Assembly: GCA_017394515.1 (NCBI GenBank)
Contig: JAFPXY010000018.1
Location: 21,020-85,019 of the forward strand
DNA: 64,000 nt
Direction: 5' to 3'
Source: Bacillota bacterium
GTDB taxonomy: Bacteria; Bacillota; Clostridia; Peptostreptococcales; Anaerovoracaceae
This document shows, one piece after another, positions 25,870 through 35,140 of the stretch. A model generated the notes under the pieces. It did not search any database. It worked only from the letters and a program-made list of their open reading frames with translations, and was not told the origin of the DNA. The position numbers and the translations under genes are program-made. Position 1 is the stretch's first letter. The number at the start of each line of letters is the position of its first letter.

Positions 25870-26536
25870 AGTATTAGGGGTAAGCCCCAATGCCACAGAA
25901 GAAGAGATCAAAAAAGCCTACAGGACCCTTAGCCGTAAATATCATCCCGACGCGAACATCGGAAACCCTAACCAGGCAGAGTATGAGGAAAAGTTCAAGG
26001 AAGTACAGCAGGCCTATAAGACCATCATGGATATCAGGTCCGGCAAGGCTCAGGATCCGTACAACCAGGGCGGATTTGGTCAGGGTGGATTCGATCCCTT
26101 CGGTTTCGGTGGCTTCTACCAGCAACAGCAGAGACAGCAGACTCAGGAGGAACAGTATCTGAGATCCGCACTCAATTACATGAACGGTGGATACTATAGA
26201 GAAAGCCTCAACGTCTTGAACGAGATTCCTCAGGACAAGAGAAGAGGCTTGTGGTACTACTATAGCGCCTACGCTAATTACAAGGTAGGCAATAACATGA
26301 CAGCCATCGAGCATGCCAAGGTTGCCTGTGAATTCGAGCCTAATAACTTCCAGTACAGACAGCTTCTGAACGTCTTAACGGGAAGAGAGACCAGATACCA
26401 ACAGAGATCTCAGCAGTATGGCGGTAATCCCACCATGCAGATGCCAAACTATTGTGCGAGGACGGCCATGGCCTTCCTTTGCATGAGTATGTGCTGCGGT
26501 GGAGGTTACGGTATGCCACTCATTTGCTGCATCTAG
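25856..26536 (+). CDS. J-domain protein with Gln-rich linker
   Basis: A 226-residue DnaJ-like co-chaperone. The J domain covers residues 1-65 ([22 protein letters not shown], with HPD in RKYHPDAN). A Gly/Phe/Gln-rich linker ([23 protein letters not shown]) leads into a TPR-like helical region (residues ~95-175), and the short tail has clustered Cys ([11 protein letters not shown]). It lacks the zinc finger of DnaJ proper. It overlaps the DUF5685 gene by 14 nt; RBS GAAAGGA. Confidence 0.88.
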   Translation: MDPYKVLGVSPNATEEEIKKAYRTLSRKYHPDANIGNPNQAEYEEKFKEVQQAYKTIMDIRSGKAQDPYNQGGFGQGGFDPFGFGGFYQQQQRQQTQEEQYLRSALNYMNGGYYRESLNVLNEIPQDKRRGLWYYYSAYANYKVGNNMTAIEHAKVACEFEPNNFQYRQLLNVLTGRETRYQQRSQQYGGNPTMQMPNYCARTAMAFLCMSMCCGGGYGMPLICCI

Positions 26537-26556
26537 TGTTACAGATAAAAATTAAA

Positions 26557-27717
26557 TCAATTGCTTTCATCAGCGTACTTCAGCTTCAGTTTAATGATGC
26601 GGAGTACGCTTTTGTTTAGGCGTTTTTCGGAGATGGTGCCATCCTTGACGGCATTCAGAACTCCGTTATACGCGTTCACAAAATTGACAGGGCAGAGGAG
26701 GATATCACAGCCGGCACGGAAGGATTTGACCGCGGCGGTAGCTGAATCATACTTGCTTGAAACTGCAGCCATGTCAAGAGAATCCGTGGTCACGATGCCT
26801 TTGTAACCGAGCTCGCTTCTGAGTTTTTTGTTGATCATGATATTGGAAAGTGAGGCCGGTGCGATATTGCTGTCCACTCCGGTGCAGCGGATGTGGGATG
26901 CCATGATCATGTCCGTATTCTCAAAATTATATACGAAGGGCACTAATTCAAGTTTCTTAAGTTTGGCCCAGCTCTTAGTGACCTTTACGGTCTGTTTGTG
27001 AGTATCTTCACTAGTATTTCCATGGCCAGGGAAGTGCTTGATAGCGGTCATTATTCCTTGCTCGTGGAAGCCCTTGATGGTTGAAGCAACCATTTTCTTC
27101 ACAAGGTCCGGATCGGCTCCGAAGGAACGATCGCCTATGACAGTATTCTTTGGGTTGGTGAAACAGTCGGCCACAGGCGCCAGATCCAGGGTGAAGCCAT
27201 ATTCCTTAAGGTATGCGCCAATCTTCATGCCAACGTTCTTAGCCTTGGAAGTCTTGCCGGTATTTCCTATGGCGAGCATGCTTTTGAACTTGGGAACATC
27301 GAAGTTGGAATTGTGGGCAATCCTGGTGACGCGTCCGCCTTCCTCGTCAACTGCGATAAAGATAGGAATACCCAGATCATCATAAGAAGCATTGGTAAGA
27401 GCCTTGTTGAATTTCTTTATCTGGCTTGGGGTCTTAATGTGGCGATCGAACATGATGACGCCGCCCAGGTTGTACTTGGTGAGTTTCTTTTTCATCTCAG
27501 GCGTGAGCTTGGTAATGGAGCTTCCGCCGTTCTGAATGGCGTCAGGGGATACCATGAAGAGCTGGCCGACTTTCTCTCTAAGTGTCATGCCATTCATTAT
27601 CTTCTTGGCCTGAGCCTCATAGTCATCAGCAGTCGAAGAAGTGGCTGCAAAGGCAGATGTAGCAGTCAGGCTCAGTATAAGAACCATCGCCAAAATGATG
27701 GCAGTAAATCTTTTCAT
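26557..27717 (-). CDS. Secreted glycoside hydrolase family 3 (NagZ-like)
   Basis: A 386-residue beta-N-acetylhexosaminidase-type GH3 enzyme, probably acting on peptidoglycan or host glycans. The signal peptide is clear (MKRFTAIILAMVLILSLTATSAFA) when written in part as LTATSAFA at the cleavage site; no lipobox Cys follows, so it is likely released. Family motifs: VDEEGGRVTR, GDRSFG, the catalytic-loop KHFPGHGNTSEDTH, and the nucleophile Asp in VTTDSLDM. I chose ATG 27717 so that the signal peptide begins at once; an in-frame ATG at 27759 would add 14 residues. Convergent with the J-domain gene. Confidence 0.9.
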   Translation of the reverse strand: MKRFTAIILAMVLILSLTATSAFAATSSTADDYEAQAKKIMNGMTLREKVGQLFMVSPDAIQNGGSSITKLTPEMKKKLTKYNLGGVIMFDRHIKTPSQIKKFNKALTNASYDDLGIPIFIAVDEEGGRVTRIAHNSNFDVPKFKSMLAIGNTGKTSKAKNVGMKIGAYLKEYGFTLDLAPVADCFTNPKNTVIGDRSFGADPDLVKKMVASTIKGFHEQGIMTAIKHFPGHGNTSEDTHKQTVKVTKSWAKLKKLELVPFVYNFENTDMIMASHIRCTGVDSNIAPASLSNIMINKKLRSELGYKGIVTTDSLDMAAVSSKYDSATAAVKSFRAGCDILLCPVNFVNAYNGVLNAVKDGTISEKRLNKSVLRIIKLKLKYADESN

Positions 27718-27817
27718 AGCTAATTTCTCTTGGTTAAATATCGGATTAATTTTTACCATATTTTAATATGGTTCGACGCTAAAATCAAGTCAACCTCAAG
27801 GAAATAGCACATTTCTT

Positions 27818-27847
27818 TTGCATTCACCATATGTTATATGTTATAAT
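27818..27847 (+). promoter_or_regulatory. Promoter of the 2-hydroxyacid dehydrogenase operon
   Basis: TTGCAT (27818-27823), 18-nt spacer, TATAAT (27842-27847), 34 nt before the start codon. Confidence 0.6.
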
Positions 27848-27881
27848 ATAATGTCAAAATTTTTGATTTCGGAGGATATTT

Positions 27882-28796
27882 ATGAAGGGCGTAGTGCTTG
27901 ATGGATATACGGTTACTCTTAAGGACTTAAACTGGCAGCCTGTTAAGGAACTTGTTGATGACCTTAAGGTTTATGACAGGACAGCACCTGATGAGGTCAT
28001 CGAAAGGATAGGGGATGCTGACTTCGTCTTCATCAATAAGATAAAGATGACGAAGGAGATCTATGATGCCTGCCCGAACCTTAAGTTCGTAGGTGAACTG
28101 GCAACAGGTTATGATAATGCCAACAAGGCTGAAGCTGAGGCACATAAAGTTGCTCTTTGTAACGTTCCTGCATATGCCACGGAGCCCGTCGCTCAGCATA
28201 CCATAGCGCTCATCCTGGAGATCACCAATAATGTTGGATATTATACATCTGCCATCCATGACGGAGCTTGGGTGAGATCCAATGACTTCACCTTTATCGA
28301 CAGACCTTTGATCAGACTTAATGGCATGAGCCTTGGAATCATAGGATATGGCGCCATAGGGAAGCGTGTGGCACAGCTTGCTGAAGCTTTCGGCATGAAG
28401 ATCAATATTTATAGCCGCGACCCGGAAGCTGCCATCAGATCAGACATTGTCACTCTGCACTGCCCGGCAACTCCTGAGAACACAGGATTCGTTAATAGAG
28501 AGTTTTTTGCTAATATGAAGGATGGAGCTATCCTCATCAATACCGCAAGGGGTGCTTTGGTAAACGAAGCGGATCTGGCGGAGGCTTTAAGATCGGGCAA
28601 ACTGAGCGCAGCCGCAGTGGATGTGGTAAACGGTGAACCTCAGAGAGCAGACAGCCCCCTTATCGGAGCACCAAACTTATACATGACACCGCATCTGGCA
28701 TGGTCAGATAAAGAAGCGAGACAGCAGATAATAGACGTTACAGCAGCCAATCTCAGAAGTTTTTTGGAAGGCGGAAGCCTTAACAGGATAGTATAA
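27882..28796 (+). CDS. D-isomer-specific 2-hydroxyacid dehydrogenase
   Basis: A 304-residue NAD-dependent dehydrogenase of the D-lactate/glycerate/phosphoglycerate family. It has the nucleotide-binding GIIGYGAIGKRVA (about residues 150-162), the HCPATPENTGFV segment, INTARGALVNE with the active Arg, and the catalytic His in MTPHLAW. The exact substrate is not determinable; hydroxypyruvate or glycerate is common for this group. RBS GGAGG. It is followed 1 nt later by rdgB. Confidence 0.9.
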   Translation: MKGVVLDGYTVTLKDLNWQPVKELVDDLKVYDRTAPDEVIERIGDADFVFINKIKMTKEIYDACPNLKFVGELATGYDNANKAEAEAHKVALCNVPAYATEPVAQHTIALILEITNNVGYYTSAIHDGAWVRSNDFTFIDRPLIRLNGMSLGIIGYGAIGKRVAQLAEAFGMKINIYSRDPEAAIRSDIVTLHCPATPENTGFVNREFFANMKDGAILINTARGALVNEADLAEALRSGKLSAAAVDVVNGEPQRADSPLIGAPNLYMTPHLAWSDKEARQQIIDVTAANLRSFLEGGSLNRIV

Positions 28797-28797
28797 A

Positions 28798-29406
28798 ATG
28801 GACAGAACGATAGTACTTTCGACACATAATAAAGGTAAATTAAGAGAGTTTGAAGGCCTGGCCAAGAGATTGGGCCTTAAGATAATCACCAGAGATGAAG
28901 CCGGCATTCCCCATGATTTCGATGTGGTAGAGGACGGTACAACATTCGAAGAGAATTCCTACAAGAAGGCTTATGAAGTCATGAAGATGTGCGGCCTTCC
29001 CACCATGGCAGATGACTCAGGCCTCATGGTGGACGCCCTTGACGGGCGCCCCGGAGTGTATTCATCAAGGTATGGCGGAGTGGAAGGAGATGCTGTCAGG
29101 AATTACACCAAGCTGCTTCAGGAACTGGAGGGCCTGATCTGGGATGAGCGCAAGGCTCATTTCACCACGGTGATCACCCTTATCTATCCTGACGGAGAGA
29201 CCATAGTGTCCAAGGGTGAATGCCATGGACACATCACCGAAGAACCCAGAGGAAGCCAGGGCTTCGGCTATGATCCGGTATTCATGGCAGAAGGATTTGA
29301 TAAGACCTTCGGTGAACTGGGACCTGAGATCAAAAACGGAGTAAGCCATAGAGCCAAAGCACTTGAAGAACTTGAAAGGATCCTGGAAGACCGGGAAGAG
29401 AAATGA
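28798..29406 (+). CDS. rdgB: XTP/dITP diphosphatase RdgB/HAM1
   Basis: Nucleotide-pool sanitising enzyme removing XTP, ITP and dITP. The 202 residues contain the family start TIVLSTHNKGKLREFEGL, ADDSGLMVDALDGRPGVYSSRYG, and the C-terminal GSQGFGYDPVF with SHRAKAL. It starts 1 nt after the dehydrogenase and overlaps the yihY-type gene by 4 nt (ATGA). Confidence 0.95.
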   Translation: MDRTIVLSTHNKGKLREFEGLAKRLGLKIITRDEAGIPHDFDVVEDGTTFEENSYKKAYEVMKMCGLPTMADDSGLMVDALDGRPGVYSSRYGGVEGDAVRNYTKLLQELEGLIWDERKAHFTTVITLIYPDGETIVSKGECHGHITEEPRGSQGFGYDPVFMAEGFDKTFGELGPEIKNGVSHRAKALEELERILEDREEK

Positions 29407-30305
29407 ACCTCAACTGGAACTGGAGAAACAGTCTTAAAAAGTTAAAAGAGATCATCGTCATGTGCTATGACCATCTGGGAGATCCGTATTATCAGGGTTC
29501 GGCGGCAACTATCGCTTACTTCTTATTCCTAAGCATATTGCCCATCGTGATCCTGGCATCCCAGGCCTTGGGCCTGTTCTCCCTCTCCATAGAGACGATA
29601 TTAAAGTGGGCGGAGATCAACGTTTCAGGAGATGGCTTCGAACTGCTTCAAAGTCTTTTGAAGCATAAGTCTACGGGAACTAACAACTTGATCCTGGCGG
29701 CTGTAGCTTTATGGGCTGCTTCCCGCGCCAATATCTATCTGGTCAGACTGGCTAATTACACCTTCTACGATGGAGCCATCGTGGGAAAGGGTTACGTCAG
29801 GGACAGGGTTAGATCCCTGGTCACGGTCGTGATAGCGCTCGGAACCTTCATCATATCGTTGGTAATCCTGGTATACGCGCCCATATTCCTTGAGAAGGTT
29901 TTCAAGTCATCAGATTTCCTCTACGCCATAGGAGAAGTATGGTTGGCCATGAGGTGGCTTGTGGTACTGGGACTTTACTTCCTGGTAATATCATTGGTGT
30001 TCTATTTCCTGCCTTCATGGAGACTGAATTATGTGGACATCATTCCGGGAAGCATATTCACCGCCATTGGACTTATCATAGTTTCCATAGGATTTAACGC
30101 CTACGTATCCTTCAGTACGGATTACGACCTTCTGTACGGGTCCTTTGCCAACGCCGTGGCCATCATAATCTGGTTCTGGGCCATAGGCTGGGTCATGGTC
30201 ATAGGTATAATCTTCAACCGAGTATGGTGGGCAGTGAGAACCAAAAATCAGCTTCCGATACCTGAAGACGTAATAAGCAAAAGAAATCCTACCGGACTTT
30301 TTTAA
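29403..30305 (+). CDS. YihY/BrkB family membrane protein
   Basis: A 300-residue inner membrane protein with about six hydrophobic segments. The family's first-helix pattern is clear (DPYYQGSAATIAYFLFLSILP), as is the closing PGSIFTAIGLIIVSIGF and IIWFWAIGWVM. Function is unknown for the family; earlier annotation as RNase BN has been withdrawn. It overlaps rdgB by 4 nt. Confidence 0.9.
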   Translation: MNLNWNWRNSLKKLKEIIVMCYDHLGDPYYQGSAATIAYFLFLSILPIVILASQALGLFSLSIETILKWAEINVSGDGFELLQSLLKHKSTGTNNLILAAVALWAASRANIYLVRLANYTFYDGAIVGKGYVRDRVRSLVTVVIALGTFIISLVILVYAPIFLEKVFKSSDFLYAIGEVWLAMRWLVVLGLYFLVISLVFYFLPSWRLNYVDIIPGSIFTAIGLIIVSIGFNAYVSFSTDYDLLYGSFANAVAIIIWFWAIGWVMVIGIIFNRVWWAVRTKNQLPIPEDVISKRNPTGLF

Positions 30306-30324
30306 AGAAAACGCAAATGAATCC

Positions 30325-30353
30325 TTGAAAGAGGGAGTTCTTTGTGTTAAAAT
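30325..30353 (+). promoter_or_regulatory. gmk-rpoZ promoter
   Basis: TTGAAA (30325-30330), 17-nt spacer, TAAAAT (30348-30353). Confidence 0.6.
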
Positions 30354-30390
30354 AATTGTTCGAACAGGTTAAATATTTTGGAGAGATAGT

Positions 30391-31017
30391 ATGAACCTTA
30401 ATAAACATCCCGGTAAATTATTTATAATATCCGGACCTTCCGGAGCAGGCAAGGGAACCATCGCCAACCGCATCCTCGAAGAGACCAATCTGGAGTTTTC
30501 GGTCTCCATGACCACCAGGAAACCCAGAGATGGTGAGATAGACGGAGTCCATTATTATTTTGTTGAAGAAGAGGACTTTGTAAGGAATATCGAACTCGGC
30601 GGCTTCCTTGAGCACGCTCAGGTTTATGGAAACCGTTATGGCACGCCCAAACAGGCCATATTGGACAGACTTGAGAAGGGCATAGATGTGCTCCTGGATA
30701 TCGAGATGCAGGGCGCTCTCCAGATCAAGGAGAACTATCCTGACGGAGTGTTCATCTTTATCCTGCCGCCATCCTTAAGTGAATTAAGAAAGAGGCTGAC
30801 AGGACGTGGCACCGAATCTCCGGAAGCCATAGAGATGAGGCTCAGCAATACCTTAAAGGAACTTACATACGTTGACAAATACGATTATCTGGTGGTGAAC
30901 GGCGAGTTGGAAGAAGCGGTGAACCGTGTGAAGTCCATCATAATCGCAGAACACTCCAAGGTGATAATGACACCTGAAGAATTAGTTAGAGAATATACAG
31001 AAGGAGAGGAAGAGTAA
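30391..31017 (+). CDS. gmk: Guanylate kinase
   Basis: Phosphorylates GMP to GDP with ATP. The 208 residues have the P-loop ISGPSGAGKGTI (about residues 11-22), the GMP-binding SMTTRKPRDGEIDGVHYYF and DVLLDIEMQGALQIK. RBS GGAGAG. It overlaps rpoZ by one base (TAATG), the usual gmk-rpoZ arrangement. Confidence 0.97.
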   Translation: MNLNKHPGKLFIISGPSGAGKGTIANRILEETNLEFSVSMTTRKPRDGEIDGVHYYFVEEEDFVRNIELGGFLEHAQVYGNRYGTPKQAILDRLEKGIDVLLDIEMQGALQIKENYPDGVFIFILPPSLSELRKRLTGRGTESPEAIEMRLSNTLKELTYVDKYDYLVVNGELEEAVNRVKSIIIAEHSKVIMTPEELVREYTEGEEE

Positions 31018-31214
31018 TGTTATATCCATCCATCAATGAGATAAGAAAGAAAGCAGATTCAAGATACACACTGGTTATCCTGGCAGCCAAGCGTGCCAGA
31101 GACATCATCGATCACAAGCCCATCCTTTCGGATTGTGAGATCGACAGACCTGTATCCATTGCGGCTCATGAGATCGCAGAGGATCTGATCACATACAAGA
31201 GAGAAGAAAATTAA
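31017..31214 (+). CDS. rpoZ: RNA polymerase omega subunit
   Basis: A 65-residue small subunit that aids RNA polymerase assembly. The family pattern is visible: MLYPSINEI, SRYTLVILAAKRARDI and PVSIAAHEIAED. Translationally coupled to gmk, with RBS GAGAGGAAGAG. Confidence 0.95.
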   Translation: MLYPSINEIRKKADSRYTLVILAAKRARDIIDHKPILSDCEIDRPVSIAAHEIAEDLITYKREEN

Positions 31215-31217
31215 CTC

Positions 31218-31246
31218 TTTACAAACCGGGAGATTATTGATATAAT
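31218..31246 (+). promoter_or_regulatory. ileS promoter
   Basis: TTTACA (31218-31223), 17-nt spacer and TATAAT (31241-31246), located right after rpoZ. Confidence 0.85.
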
Positions 31247-31252
31247 TTCCAG

Positions 31253-31475
31253 GTGAATTTCATATACAGACGGTGAAGGAACCAGTAGCGTAGTGTAAGA
31301 CCCTTACAGAGAGCCGCTCCGTGCATTTTTTGCGGGCTGAGAGAGCGGTGGTGAAGCTATAGTGAATATCACTCCGGAGTCTGACATTCTTTTGAGAGGC
31401 GGCTTTGATTGAAGCTCGCAATTAGGGTGGTACCGCGGTTTATGATCGTCCCTAGGCTATTAGGGACGTTTTTAT
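31253..31475 (+). promoter_or_regulatory. T-box leader (isoleucine) of ileS
   Basis: The conserved T-box AGGGTGGTACCGCG is at 31424-31437. The upstream Stem I region contains GTGAATATCACTCCGGAG (31360-31377), where an ATC codon is well placed as the Ile specifier. Uncharged tRNA-Ile should stabilise the antiterminator and allow read-through into ileS. This explains the 326-nt gap between rpoZ and ileS. Confidence 0.93.
31447..31474 (+). terminator. T-box regulated terminator
   Basis: CGTCCCTA (31447-31454) pairs with TAGGGACG (31461-31468) and is followed by TTTTTAT. Confidence 0.9.
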
Positions 31476-31540
31476 TGTGTTAAAAGGCTGCGTAAGCGGC
31501 ATAGCATACATAGATAATTTATTTTTGAAAGGATCAATTA

Positions 31541-34500
31541 ATGTTTAGGAATTTGAACGATGCACCGGTCAAGGACGTGCAGAATGAACAGGTAAAAGAG
31601 TGGAAGAGGATCGACCTTCTCCATAAGTGCGAGAGCGAGAGAGAGGGAAGCACTCCCTTCATCTTCTTTGAGGGACCTCCGACAGCTAACGGCAAGCCTG
31701 GCATCCATCACATGATGGCAAGAACACTTAAGGACTCCGTTAACCGTTATAAGACCATGCAGGGCTTCCAGGTAAAGCGTAAAGGCGGCTGGGACACCCA
31801 CGGCCTTCCCGTAGAGATCGAAGTTGAGAAGCAGCTTGGTTTCAACGGCAAGCAGGATATCGAGGAGTACGGCATCAAAGCCTTCAATGAGAAGTGCCGT
31901 CAGTCTGTATTCAATTATCTGGAGCAGTGGACAGAGATGTCAGACCGTATGGCTTACATGGCTGACATGGACAATCCTTACATCACTCTCGACAACAACT
32001 ATATCGAGACCGGTTGGTGGATCATGAAGCAGGCCTTCAACAAGGATCTGGTTTATGAAGGATATAAGATCCTGCCTTATTGCCCGAGATGCGGAACGGG
32101 ACTCGCTTCCCACGAAGTAGCTCAGGGCTACAAGATGGTAAAGGTAAATACACTTACCTGCAAGTTCAAGAAGGTCGGAACTGACAACGAATACTTCCTG
32201 GCATGGACGACCACACCCTGGACATTGATCTCAAATACAGTTCTCACCGTTGGTCCTGACATCGATTACGTCAAGGTACTCATGAAGTCCGGTGATAACG
32301 AAGGAAATATCTTCTATCTGGCAAAGAATCTTGCTTCCAAGGTTCTTGGCAAGGAAGAGTACGAAGTTCTCGAAGAACTCAAGGGATCCGACATGGAGTA
32401 CTGGGAATATGAACAGCTCATGCCCTGGTGCGAGGTTCCCGCAAACAAGAAAGCTTTCTTTGTGACCTGCATGGATTACGTTTCCATCGAGGATGGTACC
32501 GGTATCGTTCATACCGCTCCCGCTTTTGGTGAAGACGACTATCAGTGCGGCGTTAAATACGATCTTCCCGTATTCCAGCCCGTAGACGAGAAGGGCGAGT
32601 TCACCGTAACTCCTTGGAAGGGTCACTTCGTAATGGAAGAGGGCCTGGACGTTGAGATCATCAAATGGCTCGGCGACAAGATCTATAAGAAAGAGAAGAT
32701 GGAGCATAACTATCCTCACTGCTGGAGATGCGACACTCCTCTCGTTTACTACGCAAAAAAATCCTGGTACATCGGAATGTCCAAGCTGAAGGATCTCCTT
32801 GTTGAGAATAACGCAACAGTAAACTGGTATCCTTCATATGTCGGAGAGAAGCGCTTCGGAAACTGGCTTGAAGAGGTCAAGGACTGGGCTATCTCCAGAT
32901 CCCGTTACTGGGGAACTCCGCTTCCTATCTGGCAGTGCGAGTGCGGACACCTGGATTGCATGGGTTCCCGCGCAGAACTGGTGGAACGTGCCAACGAAAA
33001 GATCGACGAGACCATCGAACTCCACAGACCTTATGTGGATGACGTTACTCTCACTTGTCCTAAGTGCGGCGGCGTTATGCACAGAGTTCCTGATGTTATG
33101 GACTGCTGGTTTGACTCAGGTTCCATGCCTTTCGCTCAGTGGCACTATCCGTTTGAGCATAAGGATGACTTCGACAAATTATTCCCCGCAGACTTCATCT
33201 GCGAAGGTATCGACCAGACCAGAGGATGGTTCTATTCACTCATGGCAGTATCAACCATCGTCATGGGATGCGCACCTTACAAGAACGTTCTCGTAAACGA
33301 CCTTATCCTGGATAAGGAAGGTAAGAAGATGTCCAAGCATAAGGGAAACACCGTTTCACCTTTCGAGATGCTGGATAAGTATGGCGCAGATGCAACCAGA
33401 TGGTATCTCCTTAGCGTATCTCCTGCATGGACACCTACCAAGTTCGACGAAGATGGATTGATCGACGTAGTATCCAAGTTCTTCGGAACCCTGAGAAATA
33501 TCTACAACTTCTTCGTTCTTTACGCAAACATGGATGAGATCGATCCAAGAGAGTTTGACGTTCCTTATGCTGACCGTCCGGAACTTGACAGATGGATCCT
33601 CTCCAAGTACAACCAGCTTGTTAAGGACGTTACCGAGTACATGGACGAATACGATCACATGAAGACCGTAAGAGCCATCACCAACTTCGTAGCAGAAGAC
33701 CTTTCCAACTGGTACATCAGAAGAGCCAGAAGAAGATTCTTTGCTGAAGAACTTACAGATGACAAGAAGGCAGCTTATGCTACAACTTACGAGATCCTCG
33801 TAGGAACTGCTAAGCTCATCGCTCCTATCGCACCTTTCATTTCAGATGAGATATATATCAACCTGACAGGGGAGGAGACAGTACACGTTGCATTCATGCC
33901 TAAGGCAGATGAAAGCCTCATCGACAAGAACGTTGAGGAAAGAATGGACCTTGTACGTACTCTGGTATCCTTGGGAAGAGGTATCCGTGAGAAGGAAAGA
34001 ATCAAAGTACGTCAGCCCTTGAATGAAGTTCTCGTAGACGGCAAGTACGAAGATATCATCTCCGACCTGACACCGCTCATCACCGAGGAACTCAATGTGA
34101 AGAGAGTAGTATTCGAAAACGACCTTGACCAGTACATGAACTTCACTCTGAAGCCCAACTTCAGAGCAGCAGGTCCTGCACTTGGAAAGAACGTTAAGGC
34201 TTTCGGAGCATACATGGCTAAGGTGGATCCTAAGGAATTCATCACAGAGATCGAGAACAAGGGAAGTGTTGTAGTAGAGCTCAACATGGAAGACTACACC
34301 ATCACCAAGGATTTCCTTGACATCAGGATCGAAGCTAAAGAAGGTTTCGCCGTTGCCATGGAGAACAACGTTTTCGCTATCCTTGATACGACTCTCGACC
34401 AGGATCTCATCGATGAAGGCCTCGCTAGAGAGCTCATCTCCAAGGTACAGCAGATGAGAAAGGCTGAAGACTTCGAGATGATGGATAATATCAACATCTA

Positions 34501-34657
34501 CGTTGACTGTGATGAAGATGTTAAGGCTGCTGTTGAGAAGCACATGGATTACATCAAATCCGAGACTTTAGCAGTTGATCTTGAGTTCTGCGATGCTGAA
34601 ATGGATAAGTATGACCTTAACGGCCATAAGGCAGGCATCAAAGTTTACAGAATTTAA
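31541..34657 (+). CDS. ileS: Isoleucyl-tRNA synthetase, IleRS2 type with GIHH motif
   Basis: Charges tRNA-Ile. The 1038 residues fit the longer, eukaryote-like IleRS2 class. The first class I signature is not HXGH: the sequence reads NGKPGIHHMMART, giving Gly54-Ile-His-His57. The second signature KMSKH is intact (GKKMSKHKGNTV). The WTTTPWTLISN editing-domain motif and the GWDTHGLPVE zinc-side motif are present, and the anticodon-binding region (NWYIRRARRRFF) follows. The swapped GXHH signature is a known natural IleRS2 variant linked to very strong mupirocin resistance. Controlled by the T-box. Confidence 0.96.
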   Translation: MFRNLNDAPVKDVQNEQVKEWKRIDLLHKCESEREGSTPFIFFEGPPTANGKPGIHHMMARTLKDSVNRYKTMQGFQVKRKGGWDTHGLPVEIEVEKQLGFNGKQDIEEYGIKAFNEKCRQSVFNYLEQWTEMSDRMAYMADMDNPYITLDNNYIETGWWIMKQAFNKDLVYEGYKILPYCPRCGTGLASHEVAQGYKMVKVNTLTCKFKKVGTDNEYFLAWTTTPWTLISNTVLTVGPDIDYVKVLMKSGDNEGNIFYLAKNLASKVLGKEEYEVLEELKGSDMEYWEYEQLMPWCEVPANKKAFFVTCMDYVSIEDGTGIVHTAPAFGEDDYQCGVKYDLPVFQPVDEKGEFTVTPWKGHFVMEEGLDVEIIKWLGDKIYKKEKMEHNYPHCWRCDTPLVYYAKKSWYIGMSKLKDLLVENNATVNWYPSYVGEKRFGNWLEEVKDWAISRSRYWGTPLPIWQCECGHLDCMGSRAELVERANEKIDETIELHRPYVDDVTLTCPKCGGVMHRVPDVMDCWFDSGSMPFAQWHYPFEHKDDFDKLFPADFICEGIDQTRGWFYSLMAVSTIVMGCAPYKNVLVNDLILDKEGKKMSKHKGNTVSPFEMLDKYGADATRWYLLSVSPAWTPTKFDEDGLIDVVSKFFGTLRNIYNFFVLYANMDEIDPREFDVPYADRPELDRWILSKYNQLVKDVTEYMDEYDHMKTVRAITNFVAEDLSNWYIRRARRRFFAEELTDDKKAAYATTYEILVGTAKLIAPIAPFISDEIYINLTGEETVHVAFMPKADESLIDKNVEERMDLVRTLVSLGRGIREKERIKVRQPLNEVLVDGKYEDIISDLTPLITEELNVKRVVFENDLDQYMNFTLKPNFRAAGPALGKNVKAFGAYMAKVDPKEFITEIENKGSVVVELNMEDYTITKDFLDIRIEAKEGFAVAMENNVFAILDTTLDQDLIDEGLARELISKVQQMRKAEDFEMMDNINIYVDCDEDVKAAVEKHMDYIKSETLAVDLEFCDAEMDKYDLNGHKAGIKVYRI

Positions 34658-34677
34658 TGATTTACAACTTATTTTGG

Positions 34678-34686
34678 TGGTATAAT
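34678..34686 (+). promoter_or_regulatory. trxA extended -10 promoter
   Basis: TGGTATAAT is an extended -10 box; a TTTACA (34661-34666) upstream sits too close (14 nt) to serve as a normal -35. Confidence 0.5.
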
Positions 34687-34720
34687 ACAAGTACAAATTG
34701 TATTACCGGAGGATAATAAA

Positions 34721-35035
34721 ATGGCAGAAATTACATTGACAAGCGCAAACTTCGAACAGGAAGTTCTTAAATCAGATAAACCCGTACTCGTAGATTTCTG
34801 GGCAGTATGGTGTGGCCCTTGCAAGATGGTTGCTCCTGTAGTTGCAGAGATCGCTGAAGAGAAGGCAGACGTTCTAAAGGTCGGCAAACTCAACGTTGAC
34901 GATGAGATGGAGATCGCAAGACAGTATGGCATCATGGCTATTCCCACAATGATCCTTTTCAAGGACGGCAAGGAAGCAGCCAAGTTCACTGGCTTTGCTG
35001 ATAAGGAAACCATTCTCGCAGAGCTCGGACTGTAA
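34721..35035 (+). CDS. trxA: Thioredoxin
   Basis: A 104-residue disulfide reductase with the classic active site WCGPCK (about residues 28-33) and the cis-proline loop IPTMILF. RBS GGAGG. It stands alone between ileS and a surface protein gene; no thioredoxin reductase is nearby. Confidence 0.96.
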   Translation: MAEITLTSANFEQEVLKSDKPVLVDFWAVWCGPCKMVAPVVAEIAEEKADVLKVGKLNVDDEMEIARQYGIMAIPTMILFKDGKEAAKFTGFADKETILAELGL

Positions 35036-35065
35036 TTAAGAACATAAATAACGATTTTAGAAACT

Positions 35066-35096
35066 GCGTGCGTCGGTATCCGACGCGCGCCGTTTG
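35066..35096 (+). terminator. Possible terminator after trxA
   Basis: A GC-rich 11-bp stem with one G-T pair (35066-35076 with 35080-35090) and a tight 3-nt loop; only a short TTT follows, so termination may be weak. Confidence 0.55.
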
Positions 35097-35140
35097 CGTG
35101 GTGAAAACAGTTTTTGGGTAATCTGGAAAGGAAGTAAGGC

